DNA of 64,000 nt from Evansella caseinilytica (GCF_900107275.1 NZ_FNPI01000020.1:34050-98049), one strand, 5' to 3'. Positions 25,784-35,064 are shown, counted from the first letter of the stretch. Made by a program: numbers and translations. Notes: generated by a model not told the origin, from the sequence alone.

Positions 25784-26554
25784 ATGATGAAACAATATCA
25801 AGGCTATTTAATCGATCTCGATGGAACAATGTATCGAGGAGAGGAAAAAATTGAAGCAGCAGCTGATTTTGTAAAACAACTGCATGACAAAAATATTCCC
25901 TATTTGTTTGTAACGAATAATTCTTCACGGACGCCGGAGCAAGTGGCAGCCAAACTGAATGCCATGAATATTGCAGCAACGCCGGAGCATGTGTTTACAA
26001 CGAGTATGGCGACGGCCAATTATATCTCCGAGCAAATTCATTCAGCGGCGAAAGTGTATATGATTGGTGAAGAAGGGTTGGAGCATGCTTTAAAAGCAAA
26101 GGGGCTGAATATGGTAGATAATGAGGCGGAAGTCGTTATCATGGGTATTGACCGCGAAATAAATTATGAGAAGCTGTCAAAAGCATGCCTTGCTGTGCGC
26201 GCTGGAGCGACGTTTATTTCTACCAACGGTGATGTGGCCATTCCGAATGAGCGTGGGCTTCTCCCTGGCAACGGTTCGCTCACTGCCGTCGTGGAAGTCT
26301 CTACAGGAGTTAAGGCCGTGTACATCGGGAAACCGGAAGCAATCATTGTGAATCAGGCGTTGGAGGTACTGGGAACCCCGATGGAAAAAACGGTAATGGT
26401 CGGTGATAATTACCAAACTGATATAATGGCTGGAATAAATGCCGGGATGGATACGATTATTGTTCATACAGGTGTCACGTCAAAAGAGCAGTTGGAAACG
26501 GTTGAAATACAGCCGACATGGTCGATTGCCTCACTGGATGAGTGGGAGTTTTGA
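25784..26554 (+). CDS. yutF: HAD-superfamily phosphatase YutF (NagD-like)
   Basis: 256 residues. HAD motif I is IDLDGTMYRG (D11 nucleophile, D13), motif II FVTNNSSRTPEQVAAKL near 43, then motif III K in GKPEAIIVNQ near 186 and motif IV GDNYQTDIMAG near 206. The C2-type cap between 75 and 180 makes it a NagD/p-nitrophenylphosphatase-like enzyme, probably acting on sugar or nucleotide phosphates; the natural substrate is unknown. GGAGG lies 6 bases before the ATG at 25784; the next ATG is equally possible. Part of the conserved yutE-yutF-yutG series. Confidence 0.9.
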   Translation: MMKQYQGYLIDLDGTMYRGEEKIEAAADFVKQLHDKNIPYLFVTNNSSRTPEQVAAKLNAMNIAATPEHVFTTSMATANYISEQIHSAAKVYMIGEEGLEHALKAKGLNMVDNEAEVVIMGIDREINYEKLSKACLAVRAGATFISTNGDVAIPNERGLLPGNGSLTAVVEVSTGVKAVYIGKPEAIIVNQALEVLGTPMEKTVMVGDNYQTDIMAGINAGMDTIIVHTGVTSKEQLETVEIQPTWSIASLDEWEF

Positions 26555-26930
26555 TCCGAATCGTTGACCAAGTTTGTCAATGAAACGGCGGTGAGTGTTT
26601 AATAAGTTTAATCAAGCTCGAACCGGTCTCTGAACGAAGCAGCCATAAGGGTACGAGTAGAGTTTGACCATGTCCGAATCAAGTAGCGAAACCGCAAAAC
26701 GACACGAATAGAAGTGAATCTTATCTGAAATGAACTTCGAAGCCACCGAACGAACGATAAAAAAAGCATTTAACGAAATGGGTTGCGACACCGCCTAACG
26801 GTGAAGAATAGCGGTTAATCGTGAACGAAATGAGTTGAGAATCCGCCGAATGGTAACGAATCAGGTTCCTGAGTGCCGAACGCGTACGCAATAGTAACGC
26901 AATGCAAAACATAGCAAAGTGGGCTTGAGA
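26555..26930. repeat. Degenerate tandem repeat tract, about 50-55 bp units
   Basis: No gene in this stretch of 400 bases between convergent yutF and yutG. It is filled with loosely repeated blocks: AACGAAATGGGTTGCGACACC near 26773 is repeated as AACGAAATGAGTTGAGAATCC near 26826, and GAACGAA or CCGAA occurs many times at spacings of about 50 bases. Divergence between units is high. Function unknown. Confidence 0.5.
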
Positions 26931-26971
26931 AGCGTCCTCTTCATGAAGCAGGCAGAAGCAGGAGTTGATGA

Positions 26972-27463
26972 TTATTCTGCATCTTCCGCGCTGTGCGCCA
27001 ACCGGCTGGATGCAGCAGCGGCAATTGCACCGACGATGTCATCTAAAAACGTGTGGCAGCCGTTGCTTTTTTTATTAAGCTCCTTTAATATTCCTGGTTT
27101 TTGCTTATCGATATAACCGTAGTTTGTAAAGCCGATCGAGCCGTAAACATTAACAATGGACAACGCGATAATTTCATCAACGCCATACAGTCCTTCGTCC
27201 CGCTCGATAATTTCCTGCAATGGCGTGGCCAGCTTTTTTTCCTCCGCCAGACGGTCCAACTGAATGCCGGTCATGATGGCATTCTGGACTTCACGTTTAA
27301 GAAGCACACTTTCGACATGCTGCCGGCAGAGGTCAAGTGTTAAATCTTTATAATAATTGGATTGTAAAAAATAAACAAGCTCTGCTATGTCGTCAATGGT
27401 GACACCGCGATCAAGCAGCCAGCTTTTGGCTGTCTTCGTTAAGAATTCACTGTTTTTTTTCAT
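26972..27463 (-). CDS. yutG: YutG, phosphatidylglycerophosphatase A-like protein
   Basis: 163 residues. It belongs to the PgpA/YutG family of small helical proteins: LLDRGVTIDDIAELVYFLQS near residue 17, DEGLYGVDEIIALSIVNVYGSIGFTNYGY in the middle (split here only for length: GVDEIIALSIVNVYG, then FTNYGYIDK) and FLDDIVGAIAAAASSRLAH at the end. The conserved acidic residues suggest metal-dependent phosphate chemistry, but activity of Bacillus YutG is not established. AAAGGGG before the ATG at 27463 sets the start. A longer in-frame ATG at 27601 has no support. Convergent with yutF. Confidence 0.85.
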   Translation of the reverse strand: MKKNSEFLTKTAKSWLLDRGVTIDDIAELVYFLQSNYYKDLTLDLCRQHVESVLLKREVQNAIMTGIQLDRLAEEKKLATPLQEIIERDEGLYGVDEIIALSIVNVYGSIGFTNYGYIDKQKPGILKELNKKSNGCHTFLDDIVGAIAAAASSRLAHSAEDAE

Positions 27464-27627
27464 TGTTATCCCCTTTTTGTCGTTGTTTTCTGTTGTTGCC
27501 GATACACAAAGTGCGACCCGTATGGGCAGATAATTGGAAGAGAGCGCTGCAAAGATTGCCTTTCCTGTAATGATGCTTTTATATAGTTTATCGTTATTCA
27601 CGGTGGAAAGTGTATGTATTTAATAAT

Positions 27628-27754
27628 GAAGTTCAAAAAGGAAGATATTCACAACAGCCAGCTCGAGCAGCTTCCTGCACGAAAACATACATGAGCAGCG
27701 TACAACGCAATGAAGAGATTCGCCGGCGCTGTTTCACGGACTTTTTGAACTTCC
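27628..27754. repeat. MITE-like element with GGAAGTTCAAAAAG ends
   Basis: GAAGTTCAAAAAG at the left and CTTTTTGAACTTCC at the right are exact inverted ends. The inside (GCAACGAAGAGATTCGCC-like block) is related to the tandem units at 25333-25640 but diverged and shorter. Confidence 0.75.
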
Positions 27755-27905
27755 TTTAATACAATGTGTAGTGTATGTTCCGGAAGTGTTTTTATTCGTC
27801 AACCGCTCATGTGTTCGGAATCTCGGGGGCAGCATGGTGTCGCAGGTCAAGCCTACCAATCATAGACTACAGTACAGATGTCTAGGAAACGGAGGCGGAT
27901 TCGTG

Positions 27906-28967
27906 ATGCTGGAAAGAGAGATGGTTGACCATTTTAGAATATATCCGGATGAAATAGTGTTTATTGGCGACGATCAGCTTGTTTACGCCAACGCGGAAAC
28001 ATACTTGCTGCGAACGATCGATGACCGGACTCACCAGCAGCTGTCAGAGAAAATATCGATGGCGCAGTGGCTCACTCACCAGGGAGAAACAGATATTGCC
28101 ATCTATATGAAACCGGCTGATAAAAGAAACACACTATTTATTGACGGGGATGACAAGGTTGTTTTTCACATCCCGCAGCAGCAAATGCATGACGGAAGCA
28201 AAAAAATGTCATTAGGGAAACGGCTGGCGCGCTTTCATGAGCGGGGGTATTCCTATTCACCAAAGGATAAAAAAGTGACTGCTTTTTTATCATCATGGAA
28301 GGAAAGATGGGAAAAACGGTTGGATCAGTTGGAGCATTGGTATGTAAAAATCTCGCAGAACCCGGAAAAGACGGCTTTTGACGAGCAGTTTTGTTTGACA
28401 TTTCCGTATTTTATTGGCATCAGCGAGAATGCGATTCAAATGATGGCTGATTTGGCGATGAACAATACAGCCAATCAAATGACGCCGGCGAAAACCATTT
28501 GCCATGAACGCTTCCAGGAACACAGCTGGCTGACGCTTGAAGAAGAGATGGAATCTAGGGTGAAGGTGCCGACGGATTTTACGTACGATCACTACGCGCG
28601 GGATCTCGCGGAATATATCCGGACTGTCTGGTTAGAGCATGATGGAAACAGCAGAGGGGAAGAAATGATCGACACGTTTCTCAATCACTACGAATCGGAG
28701 CATCCGTTAATGCTGATGGACCAGCAATATCTTTTTGCACGTCTGTTATTTCCGGCGCATTACTATGAAAAAATAGAACAATATTACCAGACAGGGCATC
28801 AGGGAAAAAAAGCGCTGCTGCAAACGGATTGTCTCCGCCTTTTCCATTTCTCCGCGGATTATGAACGATTGCTCACATTCATTTGCAGACGCTATCCGCT
28901 GTTAATAACAGGCAATGTCATTCCGCAGTGGATACGTAAAGGAGATTTTTCCTGGCAAAGCGGCTAA
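27906..28967 (+). CDS. yutH: Spore coat-associated protein YutH (CotS family)
   Basis: About 353 residues. YutH/CotS proteins are spore-coat components with a kinase-like (aminoglycoside phosphotransferase-like) fold. Visible marks: an N-terminal lobe to about residue 90, LGKRLARFHERGYSYSP near 112, and DYERLLTFICRRYPLLITGN at the C-terminus. The canonical catalytic HGD motif is not evident, in keeping with a structural role. GGAGGCGG lies 10 bases before the ATG, 7 before a GTG one codon upstream. The open frame extends further 5' into the intergenic repeat without ribosome site. Follows the conserved yutG-yutH-yutI order. Confidence 0.82.
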   Translation: MLEREMVDHFRIYPDEIVFIGDDQLVYANAETYLLRTIDDRTHQQLSEKISMAQWLTHQGETDIAIYMKPADKRNTLFIDGDDKVVFHIPQQQMHDGSKKMSLGKRLARFHERGYSYSPKDKKVTAFLSSWKERWEKRLDQLEHWYVKISQNPEKTAFDEQFCLTFPYFIGISENAIQMMADLAMNNTANQMTPAKTICHERFQEHSWLTLEEEMESRVKVPTDFTYDHYARDLAEYIRTVWLEHDGNSRGEEMIDTFLNHYESEHPLMLMDQQYLFARLLFPAHYYEKIEQYYQTGHQGKKALLQTDCLRLFHFSADYERLLTFICRRYPLLITGNVIPQWIRKGDFSWQSG

Positions 28968-29122
28968 TAAAGAGAGTGCCCATGGATACAATTAACTACG
29001 GTAGCTTGATCTGCATGTACTTAGAAGGCTGCTCTCTGTTTCAGGGGGGAGGGAAATTGTCGAAAGCCAAATCTGGGGCTTGCGCCGTGCTTTTATTTTG
29101 AAAAGCGTCAGCTTGATAAAAG

Positions 29123-29150
29123 CCCGATAGGAGGGGCAACTCCTATCGGG
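29123..29150. terminator. CCCGATAGGA hairpin between yutH and yutI
   Basis: CCCGATAGGA-GGGGCAAC-TCCTATCGGG. The same stem occurs inside the long composite repeats (near 16530, 33583 and 35862). It lies between two convergent genes and could end both transcripts, but has no T-run. Confidence 0.5.
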
Positions 29151-29258
29151 GAATACAACAAACTTAATGAACTGCATTGGACAGCTTATTACTGATTTTA
29201 GAGGATCTTAATTCTGTTGTGTTCTTTTTTGAACACATATTTTTATATAAAATTCAGC

Positions 29259-29495
29259 TTAGAATACTTGTTCTAATTCAGTAACTCCGGGAACTTCCTC
29301 AAGAAGGGCACGTTCAATCCCGGCTTTTAACGTAATGGTTGAACTAGGGCAAGAACCGCAGGCGCCCATCAGACGGACTTTGACAACACCTTCATCAACG
29401 CCGACTAGTTCCACGTCGCCTCCGTCACGGAGAAGGAACGGACGTAATTTATCGAGTACTTCTTGTACTTGCTCTTCAATTGTAGCGTTTGCCAT
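29259..29495 (-). CDS. yutI: NifU-like iron-sulfur scaffold protein YutI (Nfu type)
   Basis: 78 residues, a stand-alone Nfu domain. [20 protein letters not shown] is the typical start and C46-x2-C49 in [18 protein letters not shown] binds a 4Fe-4S cluster shared between two subunits. It carries clusters to target enzymes; lipoyl synthase and aconitase are common clients. AAAGGAGTG precedes the ATG. Next to yuzD, which encodes a small CxxC protein, as in B. subtilis. Confidence 0.94.
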   Translation of the reverse strand: MANATIEEQVQEVLDKLRPFLLRDGGDVELVGVDEGVVKVRLMGACGSCPSSTITLKAGIERALLEEVPGVTELEQVF

Positions 29496-29827
29496 TTTAA
29501 AACACTCCTTTCTTTATGTTCATTATAATATCCAAACGAAAAAAAATCCATGAACAACGATTGTTTTTTCTATATCGATTATTATAAATATGTCAATAAT
29601 GTTAATTTTATTTTCCAGCGTGATACAATACAAGTATTGTGGCAAATAACGTTGTTTTTTATGTACGCTCTTTTCTAAAAGTATCAAAGTTTACGAAAAT
29701 AGCCGCCTATGCAAAGTCAAGCGGCTGAATCCCCCCTCGTTCCGTCGACAATGACATGTGGCGTAAAGTTGCGAGGTGTGAATGACCTACTGTTAGAGCA
29801 CGAACATCAAATTGAGGAGAGGCGATA
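29496..29827. other. Divergent promoter region of yutI and yuzD
   Basis: 332 bases, AT-rich near yutI. It must hold promoters for both directions; I could not assign convincing boxes, and no structured RNA is evident. Confidence 0.4.
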
Positions 29828-30133
29828 GTGATGAAACCAATTACATTCGTTGTATTCGGAGCGGAAGAGAAGTGTGCCAGCTGCATTCATTTGCCTGGTG
29901 CCCTGGAAACGATGGAATGGCTTGAGGCGGCGGTTCAGCGCAAATTTCCTGATCGGACGTTTGAATTCCGCTACTGCGATATTGAAAAACCGCAGACGGA
30001 CGAGGAAAAACAGCTTTCTGAAAGAATATTGAATGATGAATTTTTCTACCCGCTTGTTTTGTTAAATGGAGAAATAGTTGCAGAGGGCAACCCGAAGCTG
30101 TCAGCTATTTTCGAAAAAATTGCGGCGATATAA
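29828..30133 (+). CDS. yuzD: YuzD, DUF1462 thioredoxin-like protein
   Basis: 101 residues with a thioredoxin-like outline: beta-strand ITFVVFGAEEKC, then CASC (C-x2-C near residue 16-19), a helix, FEFRYCDIEKP, and the cis-proline-like FYPLVLLNGE followed by EGNPKLS. DUF1462 is conserved in Bacillaceae and Staphylococcus; a disulfide or Fe-S related role near yutI is plausible but unproven. The start is GTG 29828 or ATG 29831; GAGGAGAGG fits either. Confidence 0.85.
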   Translation: MMKPITFVVFGAEEKCASCIHLPGALETMEWLEAAVQRKFPDRTFEFRYCDIEKPQTDEEKQLSERILNDEFFYPLVLLNGEIVAEGNPKLSAIFEKIAAI

Positions 30134-30148
30134 AAGAAAATAGGCATG

Positions 30149-30257
30149 ATTCGTGCCGGAAGAGCGGTCACAGGAAGCCGTAGTGTCCCGAAAGGCGCGT
30201 AGTCATGCCGGAAGAGCCGACACAGGAAGTGGTAGTGTCCCGAAAGGCACGAATCTC
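30149..30257. repeat. Two-unit 52-bp tandem repeat framed by inverted ends
   Basis: TGCCGGAAGAGC...ACAGGAAG..GTAGTGTCCCGAAAGG occurs twice (30154 and 30206) with a 52-base period. The block begins GATTCGTGCC (30149-30158) and ends GGCACGAATC (30246-30255), a perfect 10-bp inverse. It lies between convergent yuzD and yutJ. Confidence 0.7.
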
Positions 30258-30377
30258 AACAGAAGAAGAGCCAATAAACCATGTTGTTGCAATCTTCTTT
30301 AATGTGTGAACAAAAATATTGCATCGGATTATTTCAGGAATAAATAATTCGAAAAAAGCCATTAAACATGTACATGT

Positions 30378-31448
30378 TTAATATCCTAAATGATATTTGT
30401 ACATCCAAAGCACTCCGGATTTTAATACGCGGGGAACTCTCCCTGTGAGGGCCTTTTCTCCCATAAGGCCAAAGCCGTGCTTTTTTCCAAGCGAGCCCAA
30501 TACTCCTTTTAATTTTATTTTTGGCATTTCCTCTGGGAACGCTTTGCCATCCCATTTTCTCAGCAAAAGCATGGAGATTTGATCGGCCAATGCTTCCGCC
30601 AATTGCGCGCTAGGGGCATGGTTGACGGCAGCACAGTCGCCGACAACAAACACTTCTTCATGCTCAGGTATTTGATAATACTTTGTTAAAATGATTCGTC
30701 CGATGCTGTCTTTTTCAACGGTTAACTTGCGGATGACGGTATTTGCCTGAATTCCTGCGGTCCAGACAATCGCATCGACGTGAACAGGCTTCTCGTTATT
30801 GAACAGTGTGCCGGGCTCTACCGCCGTAATGTTTGCCTCGTTAATGATATTTATTTGATGCTGGATCAGCCATTCTGTGACATAAAGATAGAGCTTAGGA
30901 GGAAACATCGAAAGGATATTTTTGCCGCGATCATAAATATGAATATTTAAATCCGGACGGCTTTCCCGAAGTTCGCTTGCCAATTCCACACCGCTTAAGC
31001 CGCCGCCAATGATGGCCACGCTGCCGTTTGGCTTGATATTATGGAGAACTTCGTAGGTTCTTCTTGCTTTTCTCATACTTTGTATACTTAATGTGTGTTC
31101 CGCTGCTCCGGGTATTCCGTGATAGCGGTCTTCACATCCTAATCCGATGACAAGATCATCGTACGGAAGCGTATCCCCACTTGCTAATTGAACTTGCTGT
31201 TTTTCTAAAATAATTTCGGAAACGGTTTCAAATTTCAGTTCAAGACGAACGTCATTTGGAAATGCAAGGCGCAGATGATTATCGGCAACTGTACCGGCTG
31301 CAAGAGCATAAAATTCTGTTTTCAAGCTGTGATAAGGCTCTTTTTCCACCAACGTAATGTTGATGTCTCTCATCTCCGAAGAATGAAGTAGTCGTTGAAT
31401 GACTCGAAATCCCCCGTATCCGCCGCCTAATATAAGTAAATTCCGCAC
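30378..31448 (-). CDS. yutJ: NADH dehydrogenase-like flavoprotein YutJ
   Basis: About 356 residues, NDH-2 superfamily. FAD motif LILGGGYGGFRV at the N-terminus, EKEPYHSLKTEFYALAAGT near 40, NAD motif VAIIGGGLSGVELASELR near 150, and the second FAD motif FVVGDCAAV near 265. The C-terminal KGVLGSLGKKHGFGLMGE and LKSGVLWMYKYHLGY are shared with B. subtilis YutJ. YutJ proteins resemble type-II NADH dehydrogenases but their electron acceptor is not shown. The GTG at 31448 is chosen because GAGGAGG lies 8 bases upstream; the ATG at 31469 precedes that site. Confidence 0.88.
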   Translation of the reverse strand: MRNLLILGGGYGGFRVIQRLLHSSEMRDINITLVEKEPYHSLKTEFYALAAGTVADNHLRLAFPNDVRLELKFETVSEIILEKQQVQLASGDTLPYDDLVIGLGCEDRYHGIPGAAEHTLSIQSMRKARRTYEVLHNIKPNGSVAIIGGGLSGVELASELRESRPDLNIHIYDRGKNILSMFPPKLYLYVTEWLIQHQINIINEANITAVEPGTLFNNEKPVHVDAIVWTAGIQANTVIRKLTVEKDSIGRIILTKYYQIPEHEEVFVVGDCAAVNHAPSAQLAEALADQISMLLLRKWDGKAFPEEMPKIKLKGVLGSLGKKHGFGLMGEKALTGRVPRVLKSGVLWMYKYHLGY

Positions 31449-31818
31449 ACGATCAGCCTCCTCTTCCATGCGAATAATGTGTAACGGTGGAGACAGATAT
31501 TTTTTTCTATATCCACTATGAAAATAATAAAAACTTAGAGAACCATTTAAATAGTATCAGTTTTTTGTCGGAATAACAATATGTGAAAAGAATATTGTAT
31601 TAAAATAACAATACATGTAGGAATTCAACAAGTGCGGTTAGGCATAGCCTACGGCTTTAGCGTTTCGTTCCCTCCTTGCTTTTTACGGAGGTCGGTGTCA
31701 GTTTAGCCGCGCCGCAATCTATGCCTGGAGGCACCATTTTAATCAGGGGCGGCAGTGCAATGTGAGCAGCTAGTTTCAGACGAGTGGTCGGGGGGATGGA
31801 CTGGTCAAGCGAAGGTTG
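31449..31818. other. Intergenic region upstream of yutJ and yuzB
   Basis: About 370 bases without a supported gene. Near yutJ it is AT-rich, as expected for its promoter; 31620-31800 is GC-richer with open frames that lack ribosome sites. Confidence 0.4.
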
Positions 31819-31847
31819 TTGACAAACTGTTCGATAACCGTTAGGAT
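31819..31847 (+). promoter_or_regulatory. Promoter of yuzB
   Basis: TTGACA (31819-31824), 17-base spacer, TAGGAT (31842-31847), 42 bases before the yuzB start. Confidence 0.6.
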
Positions 31848-31888
31848 GATTGAGACAAAAGGGAGACTGACACAGAGGTGATGGATAA

Positions 31889-32125
31889 ATGAAACCAATC
31901 ATTGAATTTTGTGTCAGCAATTTGGCGAGCGGCACTCAGGCTGTGAAGGAAAAGCTGGAGCAAGATCCGAATCTCGATGTCATCGAATACGGCTGCTTAA
32001 GCTTTTGCGGTCAATGTGCCCGTAAAAAATTCGCCCTGGTGAACGGAGAAATAGTTACCGGTGATACAAATGATGAATTGCTGACCAATATATACAACTA
32101 TTTAGAAGAAAATCCAATGTTTTAA
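31889..32125 (+). CDS. yuzB: YuzB, DUF1450 protein
   Basis: 78 residues. [20 protein letters not shown] starts the protein, and the cysteine cluster [22 protein letters not shown] (C8 plus C-x3-C-x2-C near 50-58 by position) is the DUF1450 hallmark. The spacing recalls thioredoxin-like ferredoxins, so a metal or Fe-S role is possible. AGAGGTGATGG precedes the ATG. A strong terminator follows at once, so yuzB is monocistronic. Confidence 0.88.
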   Translation: MKPIIEFCVSNLASGTQAVKEKLEQDPNLDVIEYGCLSFCGQCARKKFALVNGEIVTGDTNDELLTNIYNYLEENPMF

Positions 32126-32129
32126 CATT

Positions 32130-32163
32130 CGCTATCGATAGTGTATCCGATAGCGTTTTTTTA
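32130..32163 (+). terminator. Intrinsic terminator of yuzB
   Basis: CGCTATCG-ATAGTGTATC-CGATAGCG followed by eight T; a textbook terminator. Confidence 0.92.
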
Positions 32164-32297
32164 TTTTTCCCCTCTCTGCAAATGCAGCAATGTTGAAGTG
32201 CCACCTGCTACCGGGAGACAGGAAGATGTTCGGAACTGTGCAGGTGTGATACAATATGTCAAGAGATATTCCGCTGGATGATGGCAGGTGATAAAAA

Positions 32298-32534
32298 GTG
32301 AATCCGATTCCGTTTGAACATACATGGCCTTATGAAAAACAAATGGGGGAAATTTATTTGTCCGAATGCCCGTATTGTAAAACGAGCAATGTTCTGACCC
32401 ATATGAAGGCGTCAAGTCTTGAACTGGCAAAGGAAAAAGTTAAACAACGTCTGAATTTGCCGTGTTGTCTCAGGACGATGACGATTTTGGAAGCAGACGA
32501 TGACTATTTTTGGACGGATGAACCGCTACGCTGA
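32298..32534 (+). CDS. Small CPYC-motif protein, unknown function
   Basis: 78 residues. [20 protein letters not shown] is followed by [15 protein letters not shown] (C-x2-C near residue 24-27) and a second pair CC in [12 protein letters not shown] near 58. The acidic tail ends [12 protein letters not shown]. The four cysteines suggest a small zinc site or redox pair. The GTG start at 32298 is supported by GGCAGGTGAT. It ends 17 bases before dapF and is probably cotranscribed with it. I do not recognise a named family. Confidence 0.75.
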   Translation: MNPIPFEHTWPYEKQMGEIYLSECPYCKTSNVLTHMKASSLELAKEKVKQRLNLPCCLRTMTILEADDDYFWTDEPLR

Positions 32535-32551
32535 TGATAGGAGTTGTTGAA

Positions 32552-33418
32552 ATGAATTTTACAAAAATGCACGGGCTTGGGAATCAATATATCTTTGTGA
32601 ATCAGTTTGCTGAAGCTTTGGCAGAAGAGGATTTGTCTTCCCTTGCTGTGGAAGTTTCCGATATTTATACGGGAGTGGGCTCTGACGGACTGATTTTGAT
32701 CGACGCTTCTGCCGAGGCGGATTTAAAGATGCGAATTTTTAACAAGGACGGCTCGGAGGCGAAAAATTGTGGAAATGGCCTGCGCTGTGTAGCGAAATAT
32801 GCATATGAACGAAAGCTAGTTAGCTCCAGGCAAATGAGCATTGAGACGCTGGGCGGCATTGTCCGCGCCGAGGTTCATTTGCATCCGGGAACAGGGAATG
32901 TTCAACAGATAACCGTTGACATGGGATCACCGCGGCTTGCGCCAGCGGATATTCCCGTTTTAGAAACGGAAAAAAAGCCGGTCGTTCAAGAACCGCTGAT
33001 CGTTGGAGAAGAGACATATTTGATGACGGCAGTGTCGATGGGGAATCCCCATGCAGTTTTTTTTGTTGAAGATATTCAGCAGGCTCCGTTAACAACCGCA
33101 GGCCCGCTCATTGAAAAGCACGCTCGATTTCCTGAAAGTGTGAACGTGGAGTTTGTCGAAATGGTTTCCCCGACAGAAATGCACTTCCGGGTATGGGAGC
33201 GGGGATCGGGGATTACCCAGGCGTGTGGAACAGGGGCTTGTGCGGCGGTGACAGCGGCGGTGCTTAATGGTTTTTCGGAAAAAGGGAAAGAAGTGCTTGT
33301 CCATCTGGCGGGCGGCGACTTACGAATCACTTGGGATGATGATGATCACGTCTGGATGAAAGGACCGGCGGAAACGATTTGCGACGGCATTTACTTTCCA
33401 AAAGGAAAGCGGGAGTAA
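32552..33418 (+). CDS. dapF: Diaminopimelate epimerase DapF
   Basis: 288 residues. It interconverts LL- and meso-diaminopimelate for lysine and peptidoglycan synthesis. The two catalytic cysteines are C73 (KNCGNGLRC) and the one in [13 protein letters not shown] near 222. [16 protein letters not shown] is the usual start, and [15 protein letters not shown] and [14 protein letters not shown] are present. The ATG at 32552 follows ATAGGAG; an in-frame ATG at 32534 is too near the preceding stop and has no site. A long repeat element follows. Confidence 0.95.
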   Translation: MNFTKMHGLGNQYIFVNQFAEALAEEDLSSLAVEVSDIYTGVGSDGLILIDASAEADLKMRIFNKDGSEAKNCGNGLRCVAKYAYERKLVSSRQMSIETLGGIVRAEVHLHPGTGNVQQITVDMGSPRLAPADIPVLETEKKPVVQEPLIVGEETYLMTAVSMGNPHAVFFVEDIQQAPLTTAGPLIEKHARFPESVNVEFVEMVSPTEMHFRVWERGSGITQACGTGACAAVTAAVLNGFSEKGKEVLVHLAGGDLRITWDDDDHVWMKGPAETICDGIYFPKGKRE

Positions 33419-33510
33419 ACAACGCTAATGGCAGCGGTCGGGGTAAGTAATGGAATGAAGGATTTCACAGCAGCCATTATTAATAGCAAAATAAATTGTT
33501 CATAATAAGC

Positions 33511-33756
33511 GGGGTGTTGTCTCAAAAGATTGTTTTTTCCCTTTTGAGACGCCCACGAAGCAATGAGCGAAGCCGCTGCAGCCCGATAGGAGTGTTTTTT
33601 CCTATCGGGCGTACAGCGGACGAGCAAAGCTACGATGCCTTTCACATCGAGTTGTCTCGACGGATCGTCATCGAAGCTGTGCTTGCAGAGGAAGAGACAT
33701 GCACGGAGCCATTGCCCTGATATTTTTTAAAATCGTTTTGGCTTTTGACACAGTCC
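33511..33756 (+). repeat. Long composite repeat element, copy 2
   Basis: Hairpin GGGGTGTTGTCTCAAAAG...CCCTTTTGAGACGCCC, tail CGAAGCAATGAGCGAAGCCG, inner hairpin CCCGATAGGA...TCCTATCGGG, then TCGAGTTGTCTCGACGGATC and the end GCTTTTGACACAGTCCC. It is the simplest of the three copies, with no nested unit. It lies 92 bases after dapF. Confidence 0.8.
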
Positions 33757-33811
33757 CTTTTTGCCATTCGTGAAAACTGTTGTCGAAATATAGAAAAGTG
33801 AAAAATAGAAA

Positions 33812-34906
33812 TTAGTATACTTGAATAGTATTGTAAAATGTATCGCGTTCAACTGGTGTTTTGTTCGCACCCTTAATCAAATGCACAAGCTCGCTCCGAG
33901 TTAATCCCTGAGAGGTTAATGCGCCGGCAGAATGGGAAATTCGTTCTTCGATCAAAGTACCGTGAATGTCAGAGCTTCCAAAGGAGAGCGCCATCTGTGT
34001 CAGTTGCGGTCCGATGTTGATCCAATAGGCTTTGATGTGATCAAAGTTGTCCAGCATCAGCCGGCTGATTGCAATCGTCCGTAAGTCATCGTATGCTGAT
34101 GTTCGGCGCTTGAGGCCGGCATTCATACTTTTCGGCTGCATTGCCAATGGTATGAATACCATGAAGCCGCTGGTGCGATCCTGTAACTGCCGAAGTCTGT
34201 CCATATGAACTAAGCGTTCTTCCTTCGTTTCAATGGAGCCGTAAAGCATGGTTGCATGCGTTTTTAATCCAAGACCATGGGCTATTTCATGGACCTCCAG
34301 CCATTGATCTGTGGATGCTTTCTCAGGACTCATTTTCGCGCGATAACGTTCTGTCAATATCTCTGCTCCACCGCCGGGAAGGGTATCCAGTCCGGCTTTT
34401 ATCAGTTCTTCCAGCACTTCCTTCATCGATAATCCGGAGATGCGGGAAAAGAATTCGATTTCTGCCCCAGTATATGCTTTTACCGTGCATTGAGGATAAT
34501 GTTTTTTCAGCACACGAATCGTATCTAAGTAGTAAGCAAACGGTACTTCATTGTTATGTCCGCCGACGATATGGAATTCCCGGATGTTGTCATTCCAGCG
34601 GTCGGACACATACTTTAACAATTCCTCCTCGTTCATTGTATACGCGCCTTCTTCGCCTGGCTTGCGTTTAAATCCGCAAAATGCACAGCTGGCTTCACAA
34701 ACATTCGTTGGATTGATGTACATATTTTCAATGAAATACACGTTGTCCCCGTTTTTTTGTTCATTTACTTGATTTGCCAACTGAGCAACAGTGAGTAAAT
34801 CCGTTGTTTCGTAGAGCTGCAGGCCGTCTTCAATCGTGAGACGTTCGCCATTCAATACTTTAGCCTTAATGGCTTCCAGGCTTTGATCCATAATAATCAC
34901 ACTCAT
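33812..34906 (-). CDS. mqnE: Aminofutalosine synthase MqnE
   Basis: 364 residues, radical-SAM family. The cluster motif is C70-x3-C74-x2-C77 (CEASCAFCGF), after INPTNV. IREFHIVGGHNNEVPF, KAYTGAEIEFFSRISGLS, LDTLPGGGAEIL, THATMLYGSIETKEER and SFGSSDIHGTLIEERISHSAG match MqnE rather than the related MqnC, whose start and middle blocks differ. MqnE joins aminodeoxychorismate-type enolpyruvyl benzoate and SAM to make aminofutalosine, an early step of the futalosine route to menaquinone. AGGGGGAA lies before the ATG. No other mqn gene is in the window. B. subtilis uses the classical men route and lacks this gene. Confidence 0.88.
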   Translation of the reverse strand: MSVIIMDQSLEAIKAKVLNGERLTIEDGLQLYETTDLLTVAQLANQVNEQKNGDNVYFIENMYINPTNVCEASCAFCGFKRKPGEEGAYTMNEEELLKYVSDRWNDNIREFHIVGGHNNEVPFAYYLDTIRVLKKHYPQCTVKAYTGAEIEFFSRISGLSMKEVLEELIKAGLDTLPGGGAEILTERYRAKMSPEKASTDQWLEVHEIAHGLGLKTHATMLYGSIETKEERLVHMDRLRQLQDRTSGFMVFIPLAMQPKSMNAGLKRRTSAYDDLRTIAISRLMLDNFDHIKAYWINIGPQLTQMALSFGSSDIHGTLIEERISHSAGALTSQGLTRSELVHLIKGANKTPVERDTFYNTIQVY

Positions 34907-35064
34907 CCGTTTTTCCCCCTGTATCTTCCTAAATGATCATGTGAATGTATATCTGCAATGCAAACGACACATGCCCCTATGCTTCCATGGACCTATTTCG
35001 TAATTCAAAACTTCTACTCTATCTTACCATCATTTTTACAAGAGTGACAAATGGTTGTTATTAG

